From Paracidovorax wautersii (lineage in GTDB: Bacteria > Pseudomonadota > Gammaproteobacteria > Burkholderiales > Burkholderiaceae_C): DNA of 64,000 bases. The notes under the pieces are model-generated. The model saw only the letters and a list, made by a program, of their open reading frames with translations, was not told the origin of the DNA and searched no databases. Both the position numbers and the translations under genes were made by a program. The first letter of the stretch is position 1; every line of letters starts with the position of its first letter. Below are positions 20,673 through 30,942 of this stretch, piece by piece. The stretch covers positions 1 to 64,000 of the forward strand of contig NZ_FONX01000004.1 in NCBI RefSeq assembly GCF_900113035.1. Direction: 5' to 3'.

Positions 20673-21416
20673 TCACTCCCGCCAGTGCTCCGCCACCCAG
20701 GTGGCCGGCTCGATATGGCGAAAGCGCCGGTTGCGCCGGCCTGCCAGCGCGTCGGGCGGATTGCATTCCCCATGGAAGATCACGATGCGTGCGTCTTCCG
20801 GCACCACGGGCGGTTTCCAGTAGTTGGTGGGCCAGGGCGGAATGCTGTGGTACTTGAAGCTCGGGCACCAGGCCTTGGGCCAGTACGAGAGGTGGCCCTG
20901 GCGGTGCATGAAGTCCGACAGATAGGCCTGCTCGTTGCGAAAGCGCTGGCGCACCTCTTCCACATGGCCGCGGAAGTATTCCAGCACGTCAGGGTGGGCG
21001 CCCAGCTCGAAGCGGTACACCGACGAGTTGCCGGTGATGCGCCACGGGCGCTTGTAGTCGTGGATGATGACGAAGCGGCCCGGCTGGGTGAAGAACCCAT
21101 CCAGGCTGCCCGTGACGACCACGTCCACGTCCAGGAAGAGGGCGGTGCCGCGCAGGCCGTGCAGGTCGGCGCTGAAGGTGGCGAGCTTGGTCCAGCCGCG
21201 CTCGGGAATGCCTGGGGGCAGGTCGAGCGGCGGAATGGGCAGGCAGCGCACCTCGGGCCGTATGCCCGTGGCGTCATCGGTCAGGCAGACGAACTGGAAA
21301 TCGCCGCTCAGGTGGCGGCGCACCATAGCATAGAGCCGGTTGACGTATTCGGGGCCGTACTTCGTGCCCCATTTCATGCAGATGACGTGGCGCTCGGGCG
21401 CCGCGGCGCCCGGCAT
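20673..21416 (-). CDS. putative glycosyltransferase (GT-A-like, DxD motif)
   Basis: This 247-residue protein begins with [20 protein letters not shown] and has [19 protein letters not shown] at about residues 90-110. The LDVDVVV stretch is the DxD metal and nucleotide-sugar motif of GT-A folds. There is no signal peptide or membrane segment, so action is cytosolic. The acceptor sugar is unknown. It begins at the exact last base of the yhbY stop, so the two are co-transcribed, although the functional link is unclear. Confidence 0.75.
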   Translation of the reverse strand: MPGAAAPERHVICMKWGTKYGPEYVNRLYAMVRRHLSGDFQFVCLTDDATGIRPEVRCLPIPPLDLPPGIPERGWTKLATFSADLHGLRGTALFLDVDVVVTGSLDGFFTQPGRFVIIHDYKRPWRITGNSSVYRFELGAHPDVLEYFRGHVEEVRQRFRNEQAYLSDFMHRQGHLSYWPKAWCPSFKYHSIPPWPTNYWKPPVVPEDARIVIFHGECNPPDALAGRRNRRFRHIEPATWVAEHWRE

Positions 21417-21889
21417 CAGTCAGCCTGCCGCTTCTTGACGGACTTCTGCTTGGGCTTGGCCCGCTTAATCTGGCCGCCCGAGGTGAGGCGCTGGTTGCCC
21501 AGCACGCGCAGCTGCTTGACCTCGGGGCGCTGGCCGCCGCGCTTGCTGAACTTCAGCACCTTCACGTCGCGCGGGCCGGGCATGCGGTCTTCGTCGACGG
21601 TCTTTTCCTTCGGGGGGATGGGGCGCCACAGTACCAGCAGCTTGCCGATGTGCTGGATCGGCGCGGCGTTCAGGTCGTTGGCCAGTTGCTGGTAGATCTG
21701 CTCGCGCGCGACGCGGTCGTCGTTGAAGACGCGCACCTTGATGAGACCGTGCGCGTTGAGCGCAGCGTTGATCTCTTTTTGCACGGCGGGCGTCAGGCCG
21801 TCTCCACCGATCAGGACGACGGGGTCCAGGTGGTGGGCTTCGGCGCGGTGTTCCCGGCGCTCGGCGGGAGTCAATTGAATAAGGGGCAT
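21416..21889 (-). CDS. yhbY: CRM-domain RNA-binding protein YhbY
   Basis: This 157-residue protein starts with the CRM/YhbY fold (about 1-97): [39 protein letters not shown] and [19 protein letters not shown]. YhbY associates with pre-50S particles. The extra C-terminal tail (about 100-157) is strongly basic ([14 protein letters not shown]), roughly 50 residues longer than in E. coli. It diverges from rlmE with about 78 bp between starts, the conserved yhbY-rlmE-ftsH arrangement. Confidence 0.92.
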   Translation of the reverse strand: MPLIQLTPAERREHRAEAHHLDPVVLIGGDGLTPAVQKEINAALNAHGLIKVRVFNDDRVAREQIYQQLANDLNAAPIQHIGKLLVLWRPIPPKEKTVDEDRMPGPRDVKVLKFSKRGGQRPEVKQLRVLGNQRLTSGGQIKRAKPKQKSVKKRQAD

Positions 21890-21967
21890 GGACGTATTAT
21901 CTCAATGCGCCGGGTTCGGGCCGGCAAGCGGCTTTCCCGGCAGGCGATTGCACTCAGCGGAAAACAG

Positions 21968-22624
21968 ATGAAAGCCAGCAACAACAAACCCAAGAAGGTC
22001 AACAAGGCGTGGCTGCACGACCATGTGAACGACCCTTACGTCAAACAGGCACAGAAGGACGGCTACCGCGCGCGTGCAGCGTACAAGCTCAAGGAAATCG
22101 ATGAACAGCTCGGCCTGATCCGCCCCGGGCACATCGTGGTGGACCTGGGATCTGCGCCGGGGGCGTGGAGCCAGTACGTCAGGCGCCGGCTGTCGCCCGA
22201 AGGCGCCGCAGCGGGCACCCTGAACGGCACGATCATCTCGCTGGACATCCTGCCCATGGAGCCCATCGAGGGCGTGACCTTTCTGCAGGGCGACTTCCGC
22301 GAGGAATCCGTGCTGGAACAGCTGCAGGAGGCCGTCCAGGGGCGGCCGGTGGATGTGGTGGTGTCCGACATGGCACCGAACCTCTCGGGCATCGCATCGG
22401 CCGATGCGGCCCGCATATCGCACCTGATCGAGCTGGCTGTGGACTTCGCCCGGGCCCATCTGAAGCCCGATGGAACACTGGTCGTGAAACTTTTTCACGG
22501 CAGCGGTTATGCTGAGTTGGTGCAACTGTTCAAGCAGCATTTCAAGACCGTCAAGCCGTTCAAGCCCAAGGCGTCGCGCGACCGTTCCGCGGAGACTTTT
22601 CTGGTGGGCATCGGCTTGAAATGA
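21968..22624 (+). CDS. rlmE: 23S rRNA (uridine-2'-O-)-methyltransferase RlmE (FtsJ/RrmJ)
   Basis: This 218-residue SAM-dependent enzyme methylates U2552 in the A loop of 23S rRNA. The SAM site is [17 protein letters not shown]; the catalytic K-D-K-E set falls in YKLKEID (K), [11 protein letters not shown] (D), [11 protein letters not shown] (K) and the E of [11 protein letters not shown]. Length is close to E. coli (209). The ATG at 21968 is chosen because it opens the conserved basic N-terminus ([19 protein letters not shown]); a longer in-frame extension overlaps yhbY on the other strand. ftsH follows. Confidence 0.95.
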   Translation: MKASNNKPKKVNKAWLHDHVNDPYVKQAQKDGYRARAAYKLKEIDEQLGLIRPGHIVVDLGSAPGAWSQYVRRRLSPEGAAAGTLNGTIISLDILPMEPIEGVTFLQGDFREESVLEQLQEAVQGRPVDVVVSDMAPNLSGIASADAARISHLIELAVDFARAHLKPDGTLVVKLFHGSGYAELVQLFKQHFKTVKPFKPKASRDRSAETFLVGIGLK

Positions 22625-22653
22625 TGTAGGCCCAGGCCCCTCCCAAGGCGCAC

Positions 22654-22670
22654 GCTATGCCGGTCATAGC
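22654..22670. repeat. 17-bp palindrome GCTAT-GCCGGTC-ATAGC before ftsH
   Basis: A perfect 5-7-5 copy of the dispersed palindrome lies 30 bp after rlmE. It runs straight into CCTTG-T-CAAGG, a second small hairpin, recalling the second stem seen with the copies at 10087 and 34116. Confidence 0.6.
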
Positions 22671-22791
22671 CCTTGTCAAGGTAGGGCGGGTATAGGCCGT
22701 GGCTTGAAACGCCTAAAATGTGCCGCAAATGCGTCGAGATGGTCCATGACATGGTCATGGCCGTCCAACCCTTCTCAATCTGGAGTTCCGC

Positions 22792-24711
22792 TTGAACAAT
22801 CAGTGGTTTTCGAAAATCGCAGTGTGGCTCGTCATCGCCATGGTGCTGTTTACGGTGTTCAAACAATTTGACACCCGCACCGGCGCGGGCGCAGGAACGG
22901 TGGGTTATTCCGAGTTTCTGGACGAGGTGCGCAGCAATCGCATCAAGAGCGCCACCATCCAGGAGGGGCAGGGCGGTACCGAGATCGTCGCCACCACCAA
23001 CGATGACCGCAAGATCCGCACGACGGCCACCTATCTCGACCGTGGCCTGGTCGGCGATCTGATCAACAACAACGTCAAGTTCGACGTCAAGCCGCGCGAG
23101 GAAGGCTCGCTCCTGATGACCCTGCTGGTTAGCTGGGGCCCGATGCTGCTGCTGATCGGCGTGTGGGTGTACTTCATGCGCCAGATGCAGGGCGGCGGCA
23201 AGGGCGGTGCCTTCAGCTTCGGCAAGAGCAAGGCCCGCATGCTCGACGAGAACAGCAACCAGGTCACCTTCGCCGACGTGGCGGGCTGCGACGAAGCCAA
23301 GGAAGAGGTCAAGGAAGTCGTGGACTTCCTGAAGGACCCGCAGAAGTTCCAGAAGCTGGGCGGGCGCATCCCGCGCGGCCTGCTGCTGGTGGGTCCTCCC
23401 GGTACCGGCAAGACGCTGCTGGCCAAGTCCATCGCCGGCGAAGCCAAGGTGCCTTTCTTCAGCATCTCCGGCTCCGACTTCGTCGAAATGTTCGTCGGCG
23501 TGGGCGCTGCCCGTGTGCGCGACATGTTCGAGAACGCGAAGAAGAATGCGCCCTGCATCATCTTCGTGGATGAAATCGACGCGGTCGGCCGCCAGCGTGG
23601 CGCAGGCCTGGGCGGCGGCAACGACGAGCGCGAACAGACCCTGAACCAGATGCTGGTCGAGATGGACGGCTTCGAGACCAACCTGGGCGTGATCGTGGTG
23701 GCTGCCACCAACCGCCCCGACATCCTGGATGCCGCACTGCTGCGCCCTGGCCGTTTCGATCGCCAGGTCTATGTGACGCTGCCCGACATCCGTGGCCGCG
23801 AGCAGATCCTGAACGTCCACATGCGCAAGATCCCCGTGGGGCAGGACGTGAACCCGAGCATCATCGCCCGCGGCACGCCCGGCATGTCCGGCGCCGACCT
23901 GGCCAACCTGTGCAACGAAGCCGCCCTGATGGCCGCGCGCCGCAACGCCCGCACCGTGGAGATGCAGGACTTCGAGAAGGCCAAGGACAAGATCATCATG
24001 GGCCCCGAGCGCAAGAGCATGGTGATGCCCGAGGAAGAGCGCCGCAACACGGCCTACCACGAGGCCGGCCACGCGCTGATCGGCAAGCTGCTGCCCAAGT
24101 GCGATCCCGTCCACAAGGTGACGATCATCCCGCGTGGCCGAGCCCTGGGCGTGACCATGAGCCTGCCCGAGAAGGACCGCTACAGCTACGACCGCGAGTA
24201 CATGCTCAACCAGATCAGCATGCTGTTCGGCGGCCGTATCGCGGAAGAGGTGTTCATGAACCAGATGACCACCGGCGCGAGCAACGACTTCGAGCGCGCC
24301 ACCTCCATCGCCCGCGACATGGTCACGCGCTACGGCATGACCGAAGCCCTGGGGCCGATGGTCTATGCGGAGAACGAAGGCGAAGTCTTCCTGGGCCGCT
24401 CGGTCACCAAGACCACCAACATGAGCGAACAGACCATGGAGAAGGTGGACAGTGAGGTGCGCCGCATCATCGACGAGCAGTACGCCCTGGCGCGCCGCCT
24501 GATCGAAGAGAACCAGGACAAGATGCACGCCATGGCCAAGGCCATGCTGGAGTGGGAAACCATCGACAGCGAGCAGCTCGACGACATCATGGCCGGCCGC
24601 CCGCCACGGCCGCCCAAGGACTGGACGCCGCGCACGCCGTCTTCCGGCGGCGACAACCCGGGCGGCGGCACGCCTGCGGTCACGACCGATCCGGCTCCGA
24701 CGGCTGCCTGA
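22792..24711 (+). CDS. ftsH: ATP-dependent zinc metalloprotease FtsH
   Basis: This 639-residue membrane protease degrades unassembled membrane proteins and regulators such as LpxC. Features: N-terminal membrane helix (about 7-25), periplasmic region, second helix (about 105-125), AAA+ ATPase with Walker [11 protein letters not shown] (about 203) and Walker [12 protein letters not shown], the SRH ([20 protein letters not shown]) and the zinc site HEAGH (about 425). The start is TTG at 22792, preceded by TGGAG; no ATG fits the conserved [11 protein letters not shown] start. The C-tail is Pro/Gly/Thr rich. Confidence 0.97.
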   Translation: MNNQWFSKIAVWLVIAMVLFTVFKQFDTRTGAGAGTVGYSEFLDEVRSNRIKSATIQEGQGGTEIVATTNDDRKIRTTATYLDRGLVGDLINNNVKFDVKPREEGSLLMTLLVSWGPMLLLIGVWVYFMRQMQGGGKGGAFSFGKSKARMLDENSNQVTFADVAGCDEAKEEVKEVVDFLKDPQKFQKLGGRIPRGLLLVGPPGTGKTLLAKSIAGEAKVPFFSISGSDFVEMFVGVGAARVRDMFENAKKNAPCIIFVDEIDAVGRQRGAGLGGGNDEREQTLNQMLVEMDGFETNLGVIVVAATNRPDILDAALLRPGRFDRQVYVTLPDIRGREQILNVHMRKIPVGQDVNPSIIARGTPGMSGADLANLCNEAALMAARRNARTVEMQDFEKAKDKIIMGPERKSMVMPEEERRNTAYHEAGHALIGKLLPKCDPVHKVTIIPRGRALGVTMSLPEKDRYSYDREYMLNQISMLFGGRIAEEVFMNQMTTGASNDFERATSIARDMVTRYGMTEALGPMVYAENEGEVFLGRSVTKTTNMSEQTMEKVDSEVRRIIDEQYALARRLIEENQDKMHAMAKAMLEWETIDSEQLDDIMAGRPPRPPKDWTPRTPSSGGDNPGGGTPAVTTDPAPTAA

Positions 24712-24854
24712 TCGGCACCAGGGCCGTTTCATCGACCACACGGGGCTTCGGCCCCGTTGTCTTTTCCCGGGCCAGTTCCCGAAGGCCGCAGGCTCTCGCC
24801 TTCATACAGCAGCGTGCTTGCGCCCTCCATCCCCGTTCTGAATTCGACGCAACG

Positions 24855-25712
24855 ATGGCCTCTTCACCAGCCTCTTCTTTCTGGCGCACGGCGCGGTTCG
24901 ATATCGATCTGTCGCGCCCGCAGGTCATGGGCATCGTCAACGTGACGCCCGACTCCTTCTCCGACGGAGGGCGCCATGGGGGCGAGTCGGGCAGCGCTCT
25001 GGCGCATTGCGAACAGCTGCTGGCCGAGGGGGCGGACATCCTCGACATCGGCGGCGAGTCCACCCGGCCGGGAAGCCCGGCCGTGCCGCTGGACGAAGAG
25101 CTCGCCCGCGTGCTGCCCGTGGTGCGGGAGGCCGTGCGGCTCGGCGTGCCGGTCTCCGTCGATACCTACAAGCCCCAGGTCATGCAGGCGGTGCTCGATC
25201 TGGGCGCCGACATCGTGAACGACATCTGGGCGCTGCGGCAGCCGGGCGCAGCCCAGGTCGTGGCGGGCCACCCGTCGTGCGGCGTGTGCCTGATGCACAT
25301 GCACCGCGATCCCCAGACCATGCAGCAGACGCCCATGCAGGGGGATGACGTGGTGCCCGAGGTGCTCTCTTTTCTGGAGCGCACTGCGCAGGAAATACAA
25401 GCGCTCGGCGTCGAAAAGGCCCGTATCGTGCTGGATGCGGGCATCGGCTTCGGCAAGACCGTCGAGCAGAACTTCGCGCTGCTGACGCGCCAGCAGGAGC
25501 TGCTTGCAGCGCCTTATCCCTGGCTGGCGGGCTGGTCCCGCAAGTCATCGCTGGGAGCCGTCACCGGATTGCCGGTGAACGAGCGCCTGGGGGCCAGTGT
25601 GGCGGCGGCCCTGCTGTCGGTGGAAAGGGGCGCGCACATCGTCCGGGTGCACGATGTGCGTGATACCGTGGCGGCGATCAAGGTCTGGCAGGCCGCGCGT
25701 CCGCTAGGCTGA
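24855..25712 (+). CDS. folP: dihydropteroate synthase
   Basis: This 285-residue enzyme joins p-aminobenzoate to the pterin diphosphate in folate synthesis and is the sulfonamide target. The sequence shows MGIVNVTPDSFSDGG (about 25-40), DIGGESTRPGS, VSVDTYKP, DIVNDIW and LDAGIGFGKTVEQN, together forming the TIM-barrel pterin and pABA sites. The ATG at 24855 is chosen since sequence upstream overlaps the end of ftsH. The order ftsH-folP-glmM is the classic proteobacterial arrangement. Confidence 0.97.
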   Translation: MASSPASSFWRTARFDIDLSRPQVMGIVNVTPDSFSDGGRHGGESGSALAHCEQLLAEGADILDIGGESTRPGSPAVPLDEELARVLPVVREAVRLGVPVSVDTYKPQVMQAVLDLGADIVNDIWALRQPGAAQVVAGHPSCGVCLMHMHRDPQTMQQTPMQGDDVVPEVLSFLERTAQEIQALGVEKARIVLDAGIGFGKTVEQNFALLTRQQELLAAPYPWLAGWSRKSSLGAVTGLPVNERLGASVAAALLSVERGAHIVRVHDVRDTVAAIKVWQAARPLG

Positions 25713-25791
25713 GAGGGTGAGGGCGTTTGCTTTGTGCTGCCCAAGATGATTCCTGAATAAAAAACAACTTCTTCGTGTGAGAAAGACAGCT

Positions 25792-27126
25792 ATGACGAGA
25801 AAGTATTTCGGCACCGACGGCATTCGCGGCACTGTGGGCCAGGCGCCCATCACCCCTGACTTCGTGCTACGGCTGGCCCATGCGGTCGGCCGCGTGCTGC
25901 GGCAGACCGAGGCACGCCCCACGGTGCTGATCGGCAAGGACACGCGCATTTCAGGCTACATGCTCGAAAGCGCGCTGGAGTCGGGCTTCAATTCCGCGGG
26001 TGTCGATGTGGTGCTGCTGGGGCCTCTGCCCACGCCCGGTGTGGCCTATCTCACCCGGACGCAGCGCGCGAGCCTGGGGGTGGTCATCAGCGCCAGCCAC
26101 AACGCCTATCCCGACAACGGCATCAAGTTCTTCAACGCTTCCGGGTCGAAGTTTCCGGATGCCTGGGAGCAGTCGGTGGAAGAGGCGCTGCAGCAGGAGC
26201 CCGTGTGGGCCGATTCGGCTTCGCTGGGCAAGACGCGCCGCCTGGATGACGCCGCGGGCCGCTACATCGAATTCTGCAAGAGCACCTTCGCGCAAAACCT
26301 CACCCTGCGCGGGCTGACCATCGCGGTCGATGCGGCCCATGGCGCGGCCTATCACATCGCGCCCAAGGTGTTCCATGAGTTGGGCGCCGAGGTGCTGGCG
26401 ATCGGCTGCTCGCCCGACGGGCTGAACATCAACCACGAAGTGGGCGCCACCCACCCCGAGGCGCTGGTGCGCGCGGTGCGCGCCAACCACGCGCACTACG
26501 GCATCGCGCTGGACGGCGATGCGGACCGCCTGCAGATCGTGGACGGCCAGGGCCGGCTCTACAACGGCGACGAACTGCTCTACCTCATGGCCATCGACCG
26601 GCTGGACCGCAACCTGAGCGTTCCCGGCGTCGTCGGCACCTTGATGACCAACATGGCCATCGAGGTGGCCTTGCGCGCCCGCGGCGTGCAGTTCGTGCGC
26701 GCCAAGGTCGGCGACCGCTACGTGCTGGAGGAACTGGCGCGCCACGGCTGGATGCTGGGCGGAGAGGGCTCCGGCCATCTGTTGGCGCTGGACCGCCATA
26801 CCACCGGCGACGGGATGGTGAGTGCGCTGCAGGTGCTGGAGGCCTGCGTGCGCAGCGGCCGTACGCTGTCCGAGCTGCTGGCCGACGTGACGCTCTTTCC
26901 GCAGGTGCTGATCAACGTGCGTCTGTTGCCGGGCCAGGACTGGAAGAGCAACCCCAGGCTGGCCGAGGGCGTGACGGCGGTCGAGGCCGAACTCGGCGAC
27001 GCCGGCCGCGTGCTGATCCGGGCCAGCGGCACGGAGCCTCTGGTCCGGGTGATGGTGGAGGCAGCAGACGAGGAACTGGCCAACCGGTCCGCGCAATATC
27101 TCGCGGATACGATCCGGTCGGCTTGA
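25792..27126 (+). CDS. glmM: phosphoglucosamine mutase
   Basis: This 444-residue enzyme interconverts glucosamine-6- and -1-phosphate, feeding UDP-GlcNAc for peptidoglycan and LPS. The active Ser lies in [19 protein letters not shown] (about 100), the Mg loop in ALDGDADRL (about 240), the sugar loop in GGEGSGHLL and the phosphate loop in [12 protein letters not shown] near the C-terminus. Length equals E. coli (445). The ATG at 25792 gives the usual [13 protein letters not shown] start; a GTG five codons earlier is less likely. It follows folP after 79 bp. Confidence 0.97.
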   Translation: MTRKYFGTDGIRGTVGQAPITPDFVLRLAHAVGRVLRQTEARPTVLIGKDTRISGYMLESALESGFNSAGVDVVLLGPLPTPGVAYLTRTQRASLGVVISASHNAYPDNGIKFFNASGSKFPDAWEQSVEEALQQEPVWADSASLGKTRRLDDAAGRYIEFCKSTFAQNLTLRGLTIAVDAAHGAAYHIAPKVFHELGAEVLAIGCSPDGLNINHEVGATHPEALVRAVRANHAHYGIALDGDADRLQIVDGQGRLYNGDELLYLMAIDRLDRNLSVPGVVGTLMTNMAIEVALRARGVQFVRAKVGDRYVLEELARHGWMLGGEGSGHLLALDRHTTGDGMVSALQVLEACVRSGRTLSELLADVTLFPQVLINVRLLPGQDWKSNPRLAEGVTAVEAELGDAGRVLIRASGTEPLVRVMVEAADEELANRSAQYLADTIRSA

Positions 27127-27259
27127 AAGCCCCGGCCGAGCCCGTGTCGGCCCGCTGCCTCCCTTGAGGTAGCGAAGGTCCTGCCGCAGTTCGCGCGGGC
27201 AGGTATCGCTGCCGCAGCCCTTCAGCCTGCCGGTGAGGACGGGTGAGGGCTGGGGCTCG

Positions 27260-28822
27260 CTACGTCTGCTGCATTGCTTCCGCCGGCTCCGGCATCAATC
27301 GCAGCCCTTTGCGCAGCAGGGCCGTGATCTGCTCGGCGGGCATGGGGCGGCTCAGGAAATAGCCCTGGGCCTCGTCGCAGCCCTGTTCGCGCAGGTAGGC
27401 CAGCTGTTCGGCCGTCTCGACGCCTTCGGCGGTGGTGCGCATGCCCAGGGCCTGGGCCATGCGGATGATCGCGCTCACGATCGCGCGGTCGTTCGGGTCA
27501 TGCCCCAGGTCGCGCACGAAGGACTGGTCGATCTTCAGCTTGTAGATCTGGAACCGCTTGAGGTGGCTCAGCGATGAATAGCCGGTGCCGAAGTCGTCCA
27601 TCGACAGGCGCACGCCGCGCGCATGCAGCTGGTCCATGGTGACGATGGCCGAGCGCGGGTCGTTCACGGCCACGCCTTCGGTCAGCTCCAGCTCCAGCTG
27701 GCTGGCCGGCGTGATGCTTTCGTCCAGGATGCGGCTCACCAGTTCGGGCAGCTGCGGCTGGCGGAACTGCACGGCCGACAGGTTCACCGCGACCGTCAGT
27801 TCGGTCAGGCCCTGCGCATGCCAGGCGCGCAGCTGCGCCAGGGCCGTGCGCAGCACCCACTCGCCGATCTGCAGGATCTGGCCGGTGTCTTCCGCGATGG
27901 GGATGAATTCGGCCGGTGACACGGCGCCCAGGTCCGGGTGGTTCCAGCGCAGCAGCGCCTCCACGCTGCGGATGGCGCCGGTCTCGATGGTCACCTGCGG
28001 CTGGTAGTGCAGTTCCAACTGGTTGCGCTCCAGCGCCCGGCGCAGGGCGTTCTCCAGGCGCAGCGCGCGCATCGACTGCGCGTGCATCTCGGGCGTGAAG
28101 AAGCGGTAGGTGTTGCGCCCGTCGGCCTTGGCCCGGTACATCGCGGTGTCGGCCGCCTGCGTCAGCGTGTCGAAGTCCTCGCCGTCCTGCGGGAAGAGGG
28201 CGATGCCCATCGAGGGCGCCATCGTCAGCTCGTGGTGGCCGATCTGGTAGGGCTGCCGGCCGGCCTCCTGCAGCTTGCTGGCCACGCGCGTGGCACCCTG
28301 GGCGTTGGCGCCCTGCAGCAGGAGCAGGAATTCGTCGCCGCCCAGACGGGCCACGGTGTCGCGGTCGCGCACGATGGCGCGCAGGCGCTTGGCGATCTCC
28401 ACCAGCAGGTCGTCGCCCACGCGGTGGCCCAGCGAATCGTTGACGTGCTTGAAATGGTCCAGGTCGATGAACATCACCGCCAGCGGCGTGCCGTTCTGCT
28501 GGGCCAGGCGTATCGCCTGCTGGCTGCGCTCGGCCATCAGCATGCGGTTGGGCAGGCCCGTCAGCGCGTCGTAGTGGGCCAGCCAGTAGATGCGTTCTTG
28601 ATCGAGCTTGCGGTTCTCGATCTCCTTGCGCAGGGTGGCCACGGTGGCGCGCAAGTCTTCGATGCGCTCGGGTTCTGCCGCCTCTTCGGCGGAGCCAAGC
28701 CTCTCGCCGGGGGCTGGGTTCAGAGCTTGGCCTGCAGCCACAGAGCTCTTTTGCTCCTTCGTTCCACCGGGCGCTGCTTCAGAAGTTTCTCTGGGCAGCG
28801 GTTGCGCGGGATCGAAGGACAT
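27260..28822 (-). CDS. GGDEF-EAL bifunctional cyclic-di-GMP enzyme
   Basis: This 520-residue cytosolic protein has a coiled-coil lead (about 50-80), a GGDEF domain (about 80-245) with intact active site RLGGDEFLLL, and an EAL domain (about 260-510) with intact SVEALLRWNHP, MDDFGTGYSSL and TTAEGVETAEQ. Both synthetic and hydrolytic sites look complete, though which dominates cannot be told. There is no membrane segment or recognised sensor domain; the first 50 residues are low complexity. It stands alone, with the broken DUF4142 gene upstream. Confidence 0.93.
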   Translation of the reverse strand: MSFDPAQPLPRETSEAAPGGTKEQKSSVAAGQALNPAPGERLGSAEEAAEPERIEDLRATVATLRKEIENRKLDQERIYWLAHYDALTGLPNRMLMAERSQQAIRLAQQNGTPLAVMFIDLDHFKHVNDSLGHRVGDDLLVEIAKRLRAIVRDRDTVARLGGDEFLLLLQGANAQGATRVASKLQEAGRQPYQIGHHELTMAPSMGIALFPQDGEDFDTLTQAADTAMYRAKADGRNTYRFFTPEMHAQSMRALRLENALRRALERNQLELHYQPQVTIETGAIRSVEALLRWNHPDLGAVSPAEFIPIAEDTGQILQIGEWVLRTALAQLRAWHAQGLTELTVAVNLSAVQFRQPQLPELVSRILDESITPASQLELELTEGVAVNDPRSAIVTMDQLHARGVRLSMDDFGTGYSSLSHLKRFQIYKLKIDQSFVRDLGHDPNDRAIVSAIIRMAQALGMRTTAEGVETAEQLAYLREQGCDEAQGYFLSRPMPAEQITALLRKGLRLMPEPAEAMQQT

Positions 28823-28935
28823 TGGGAGCTGTCGTGAGTGGTGGAGGAATGGCAGAGGGCTCTATCTGTACCAAATTGTAGCCGTACGACCTTTCACGCC
28901 CCCACGCGCTTTGCTGCCCCGTGGAATCGCCGTAC

Positions 28936-29788
28936 TCAGCGCAGCTCCTGCCGCAGCCGATACGCCATGTCCAGCGAGCCGCGCAGCACGGGGAGGTTGC
29001 TCAGAACGTGTTTACGATCTCGCAGGGGATCGCGTTGGAGCGCAATCGGGATGAGTGGATGCTTCGGGTGCACCGCATGGGCTCATGCCCATGCAAGCAG
29101 CCGGGGCGTCCAATCGCCCGATTTCGCTCCAACCCGAAGGGCAGCGGTGTGGGCGGGCGGTCTGCGGCGTTGCGGCGCTTGTGGATAGCCGTGCTATCCA
29201 CTGCGCACCGCGCCTTGCATCCCATCCCGCCCACACCGCTGCGCGACCCCTGGGAGATCGTAAACACGTTCTCAGGGCGAAGTCCTGCACGTCGCGGTCC
29301 TCGGAGCCCTGCGATGCCGCCTCGTAGGTGCCCAGCGCCACCGCCTGGGCCTCGACGCCCATGGCCTCGACGTAGCGCAGGTCGAAGTCCGCCGCAGGCA
29401 GCGCGCCCAGTGCCTCGATCCGCGCCTGCTGCGCCGCGCTTGGTGCGCGTGGCAGGGCATGGCTCTTGGCGGTCGCGATCCGGCCCAGCTCCTGGATCAG
29501 GCTGCGATGCCCGCTCTGCATCTGCGTTGCGAACGCGCGCACGGGCGGGTTCCGGGCCTGGCCCATGGCGAGCTGCGCGGCTTGTGCCATGGCGTGGCTG
29601 GCCCGTGCTGCGCTGTCCAGAAACGCCCGGTCGTGGGCCGCCAGCGGCTGCCCGGGCTCTTTCCGGGCTTCGCCCATGGCCGGCGCCAGCCAAAGCAGGG
29701 CCGCCGCAGCCAGCGGCGCTGCGCAGCGCCTGAAGGCGGCCAGCGCAAGGCGGGAGGCGCGCGGAGCGGGATCGGGTGAACGGATCAT
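28936..29788 (-). pseudogene. DUF4142 periplasmic protein gene split by a 268-bp miniature element
   Basis: From ATG 29788 the frame gives a signal peptide (APLAAAALLWLAPAMG) and a DUF4142-type four-helix body (AFLDSAARASHAMAQAAQLA, VRAFATQMQSGHRSLIQELG), up to DVQDFAL. At 29271 the element at 29004-29271 interrupts it. Removing the element and one TCA repeat joins the frame to SNLPVLRGSLDMAYRLRQEL and a stop at 28936, exactly 194 codons with stop. As it stands, translation runs from DFAL into element sequence. DUF4142 proteins are secreted, ferritin-like in shape and of unknown role, often stress-linked. Inactivation is inferred; a truncated form might persist. Confidence 0.85.
29004..29271. 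mobile_element. 268-bp MITE-like element, copy 1 (inside DUF4142 gene)
   Basis: The ends are perfect inverted repeats, GAACGTGTTTACGATCTC on each side, flanked by TCA duplications (29001-29003 and 29272-29274). It encodes no transposase. Inside are two long hairpins: arm A (29035-29132; outer stem of 16 with one mismatch, tip GCATGGGC-TCAT-GCCCATGC) and arm B (29141-29242; outer stem GCAGCGGTGTGGGCGGG, 17 of 17 pairs, tip GTGGATAG/CTATCCAC). Terminus and TNA target match IS5-type elements such as the one at the left edge, which could mobilise it in trans. Confidence 0.85.
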
Positions 29789-29937
29789 CCATCCGCTCCT
29801 GCGAGCACGGGCGTGCCGTGGATGGCGGCAAAAGGCATGCGCCAATCCTTGGAAGGCCTGGGGCGCCGTGCCTGTAGGAGCGGGCCGCGAAGCCGCCGTG
29901 CGCCGCCCTGTGCCCGTGCTGCCCGACAATCCAGGGC

Positions 29938-30909
29938 ATGAGCATCACCGCAACCCCACCCGCATCCCCGTCCGCTTCCGCCACCCTGTCTTCGTCGCGC
30001 GCCACGCTGCTGCCGCGCCAGCTGCTGGTGGCCCCCGACCTGAACGATCCCGCGCCCCTGGTGCTCTATCACGGCCGCTGCGCCGACGGCTTCGGCGCGG
30101 CACTGGCCGCGTGGAACTACTACGGCGGCGCCGTCGAATGCGTGGGCCTCTCGCACGGGCAGGCATCGACGCTGGACGACCTCCCGCCCGTGCAGGGCCG
30201 CGCCGTCTATATCCTCGACTTCGCCTTCGCGCCCGAGCTGCTCGGCGCCATCGACCAGCAGGCCGCCAAGCTGGTGCTGCTGGACCACCACAAGAGCGCG
30301 GCCGAGCAGCTGACGGGCTTCGCCTGCCGCTGCGGCGTGGTGCATTTCGACATGACGCGCTCGGGCGCCCGCCTGGCCTGGGACTTCTTCCACCCCGAAG
30401 CGCCGCTGCCCGATCTGGTGCGCTTCATCGAGGACCGCGACCTCTGGGCGTGGAAGTACCCCGAGACGGCCGGCTACGTCGCCGCGCTGGACATGGAGCC
30501 CTTCGACTTCGCCCGCTGGCAGCAGCTCGCCGCATTCACGCCGGAAGAGACCGCTGCCTTCGTGGCCCGGGGCCAGGCGATGGACGAGAAATTCCGCAAC
30601 CTCGCGCAGGACGTGGCGGGCGGCGCCCAGCCGCTGGTCTTCAACGGCGAGGCGGGGCTGATGGTGAATGCGCCCGGCGCCTTCCACAGCCTGGTGGGCG
30701 AATTGCTGTCGGCGCAAAGCGGCACCTTCGCGCTGATGTGGACGGTGGGCAAGGACGGCAAGGTCAAGGTGGGGCTGCGCTCGCAGCGCGGCTACGACTG
30801 CTCCGTGCTGGCCGTGGCCATGGGCGGCGGCGGGCATGCCCAGGCCTGCGGCTTCCGCATGGGGGCCGATCGCCTGCCTGAACTGCTGAGCGGGCAGTTC
30901 ACGGCCTGA
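29938..30909 (+). CDS. DHH/DHHA1-family phosphoesterase
   Basis: This 323-residue protein has YHGRCADGFGAALAAWNY (modified DHH motif I), YILDFAF (motif II), LVLLDHHKSAAEQL (the DHH motif) and FIEDRDLWAW, followed by a DHHA1-like C-terminal domain with GGGGHAQACGFRM. The DHH superfamily includes RecJ, NrnA and cyclic-dinucleotide phosphodiesterases. The size and GGGGH ending fit a stand-alone nanoRNase or oligoribonuclease-like enzyme. There is no signal peptide, so it is cytosolic. It diverges from the DUF4142 gene and converges on the DUF1501 gene. Confidence 0.85.
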   Translation: MSITATPPASPSASATLSSSRATLLPRQLLVAPDLNDPAPLVLYHGRCADGFGAALAAWNYYGGAVECVGLSHGQASTLDDLPPVQGRAVYILDFAFAPELLGAIDQQAAKLVLLDHHKSAAEQLTGFACRCGVVHFDMTRSGARLAWDFFHPEAPLPDLVRFIEDRDLWAWKYPETAGYVAALDMEPFDFARWQQLAAFTPEETAAFVARGQAMDEKFRNLAQDVAGGAQPLVFNGEAGLMVNAPGAFHSLVGELLSAQSGTFALMWTVGKDGKVKVGLRSQRGYDCSVLAVAMGGGGHAQACGFRMGADRLPELLSGQFTA

Positions 30910-30942
30910 CGAGCGGCCTGACTTGCGGCCCCGGTCTGCGGG

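Noticed and set aside
29001-29280. Short open frames within the MITE copies, both strands
   Set aside because: They are set by the inverted-repeat structure, have no ribosome sites and differ between the two copies.
29466-30881. 471-codon plus-strand frame overlapping the DUF4142 and DHH genes
   Set aside because: It runs out of frame through the DHH phosphoesterase, whose motifs lie in the frame starting at 29938; the product is Arg/Ala-rich nonsense.
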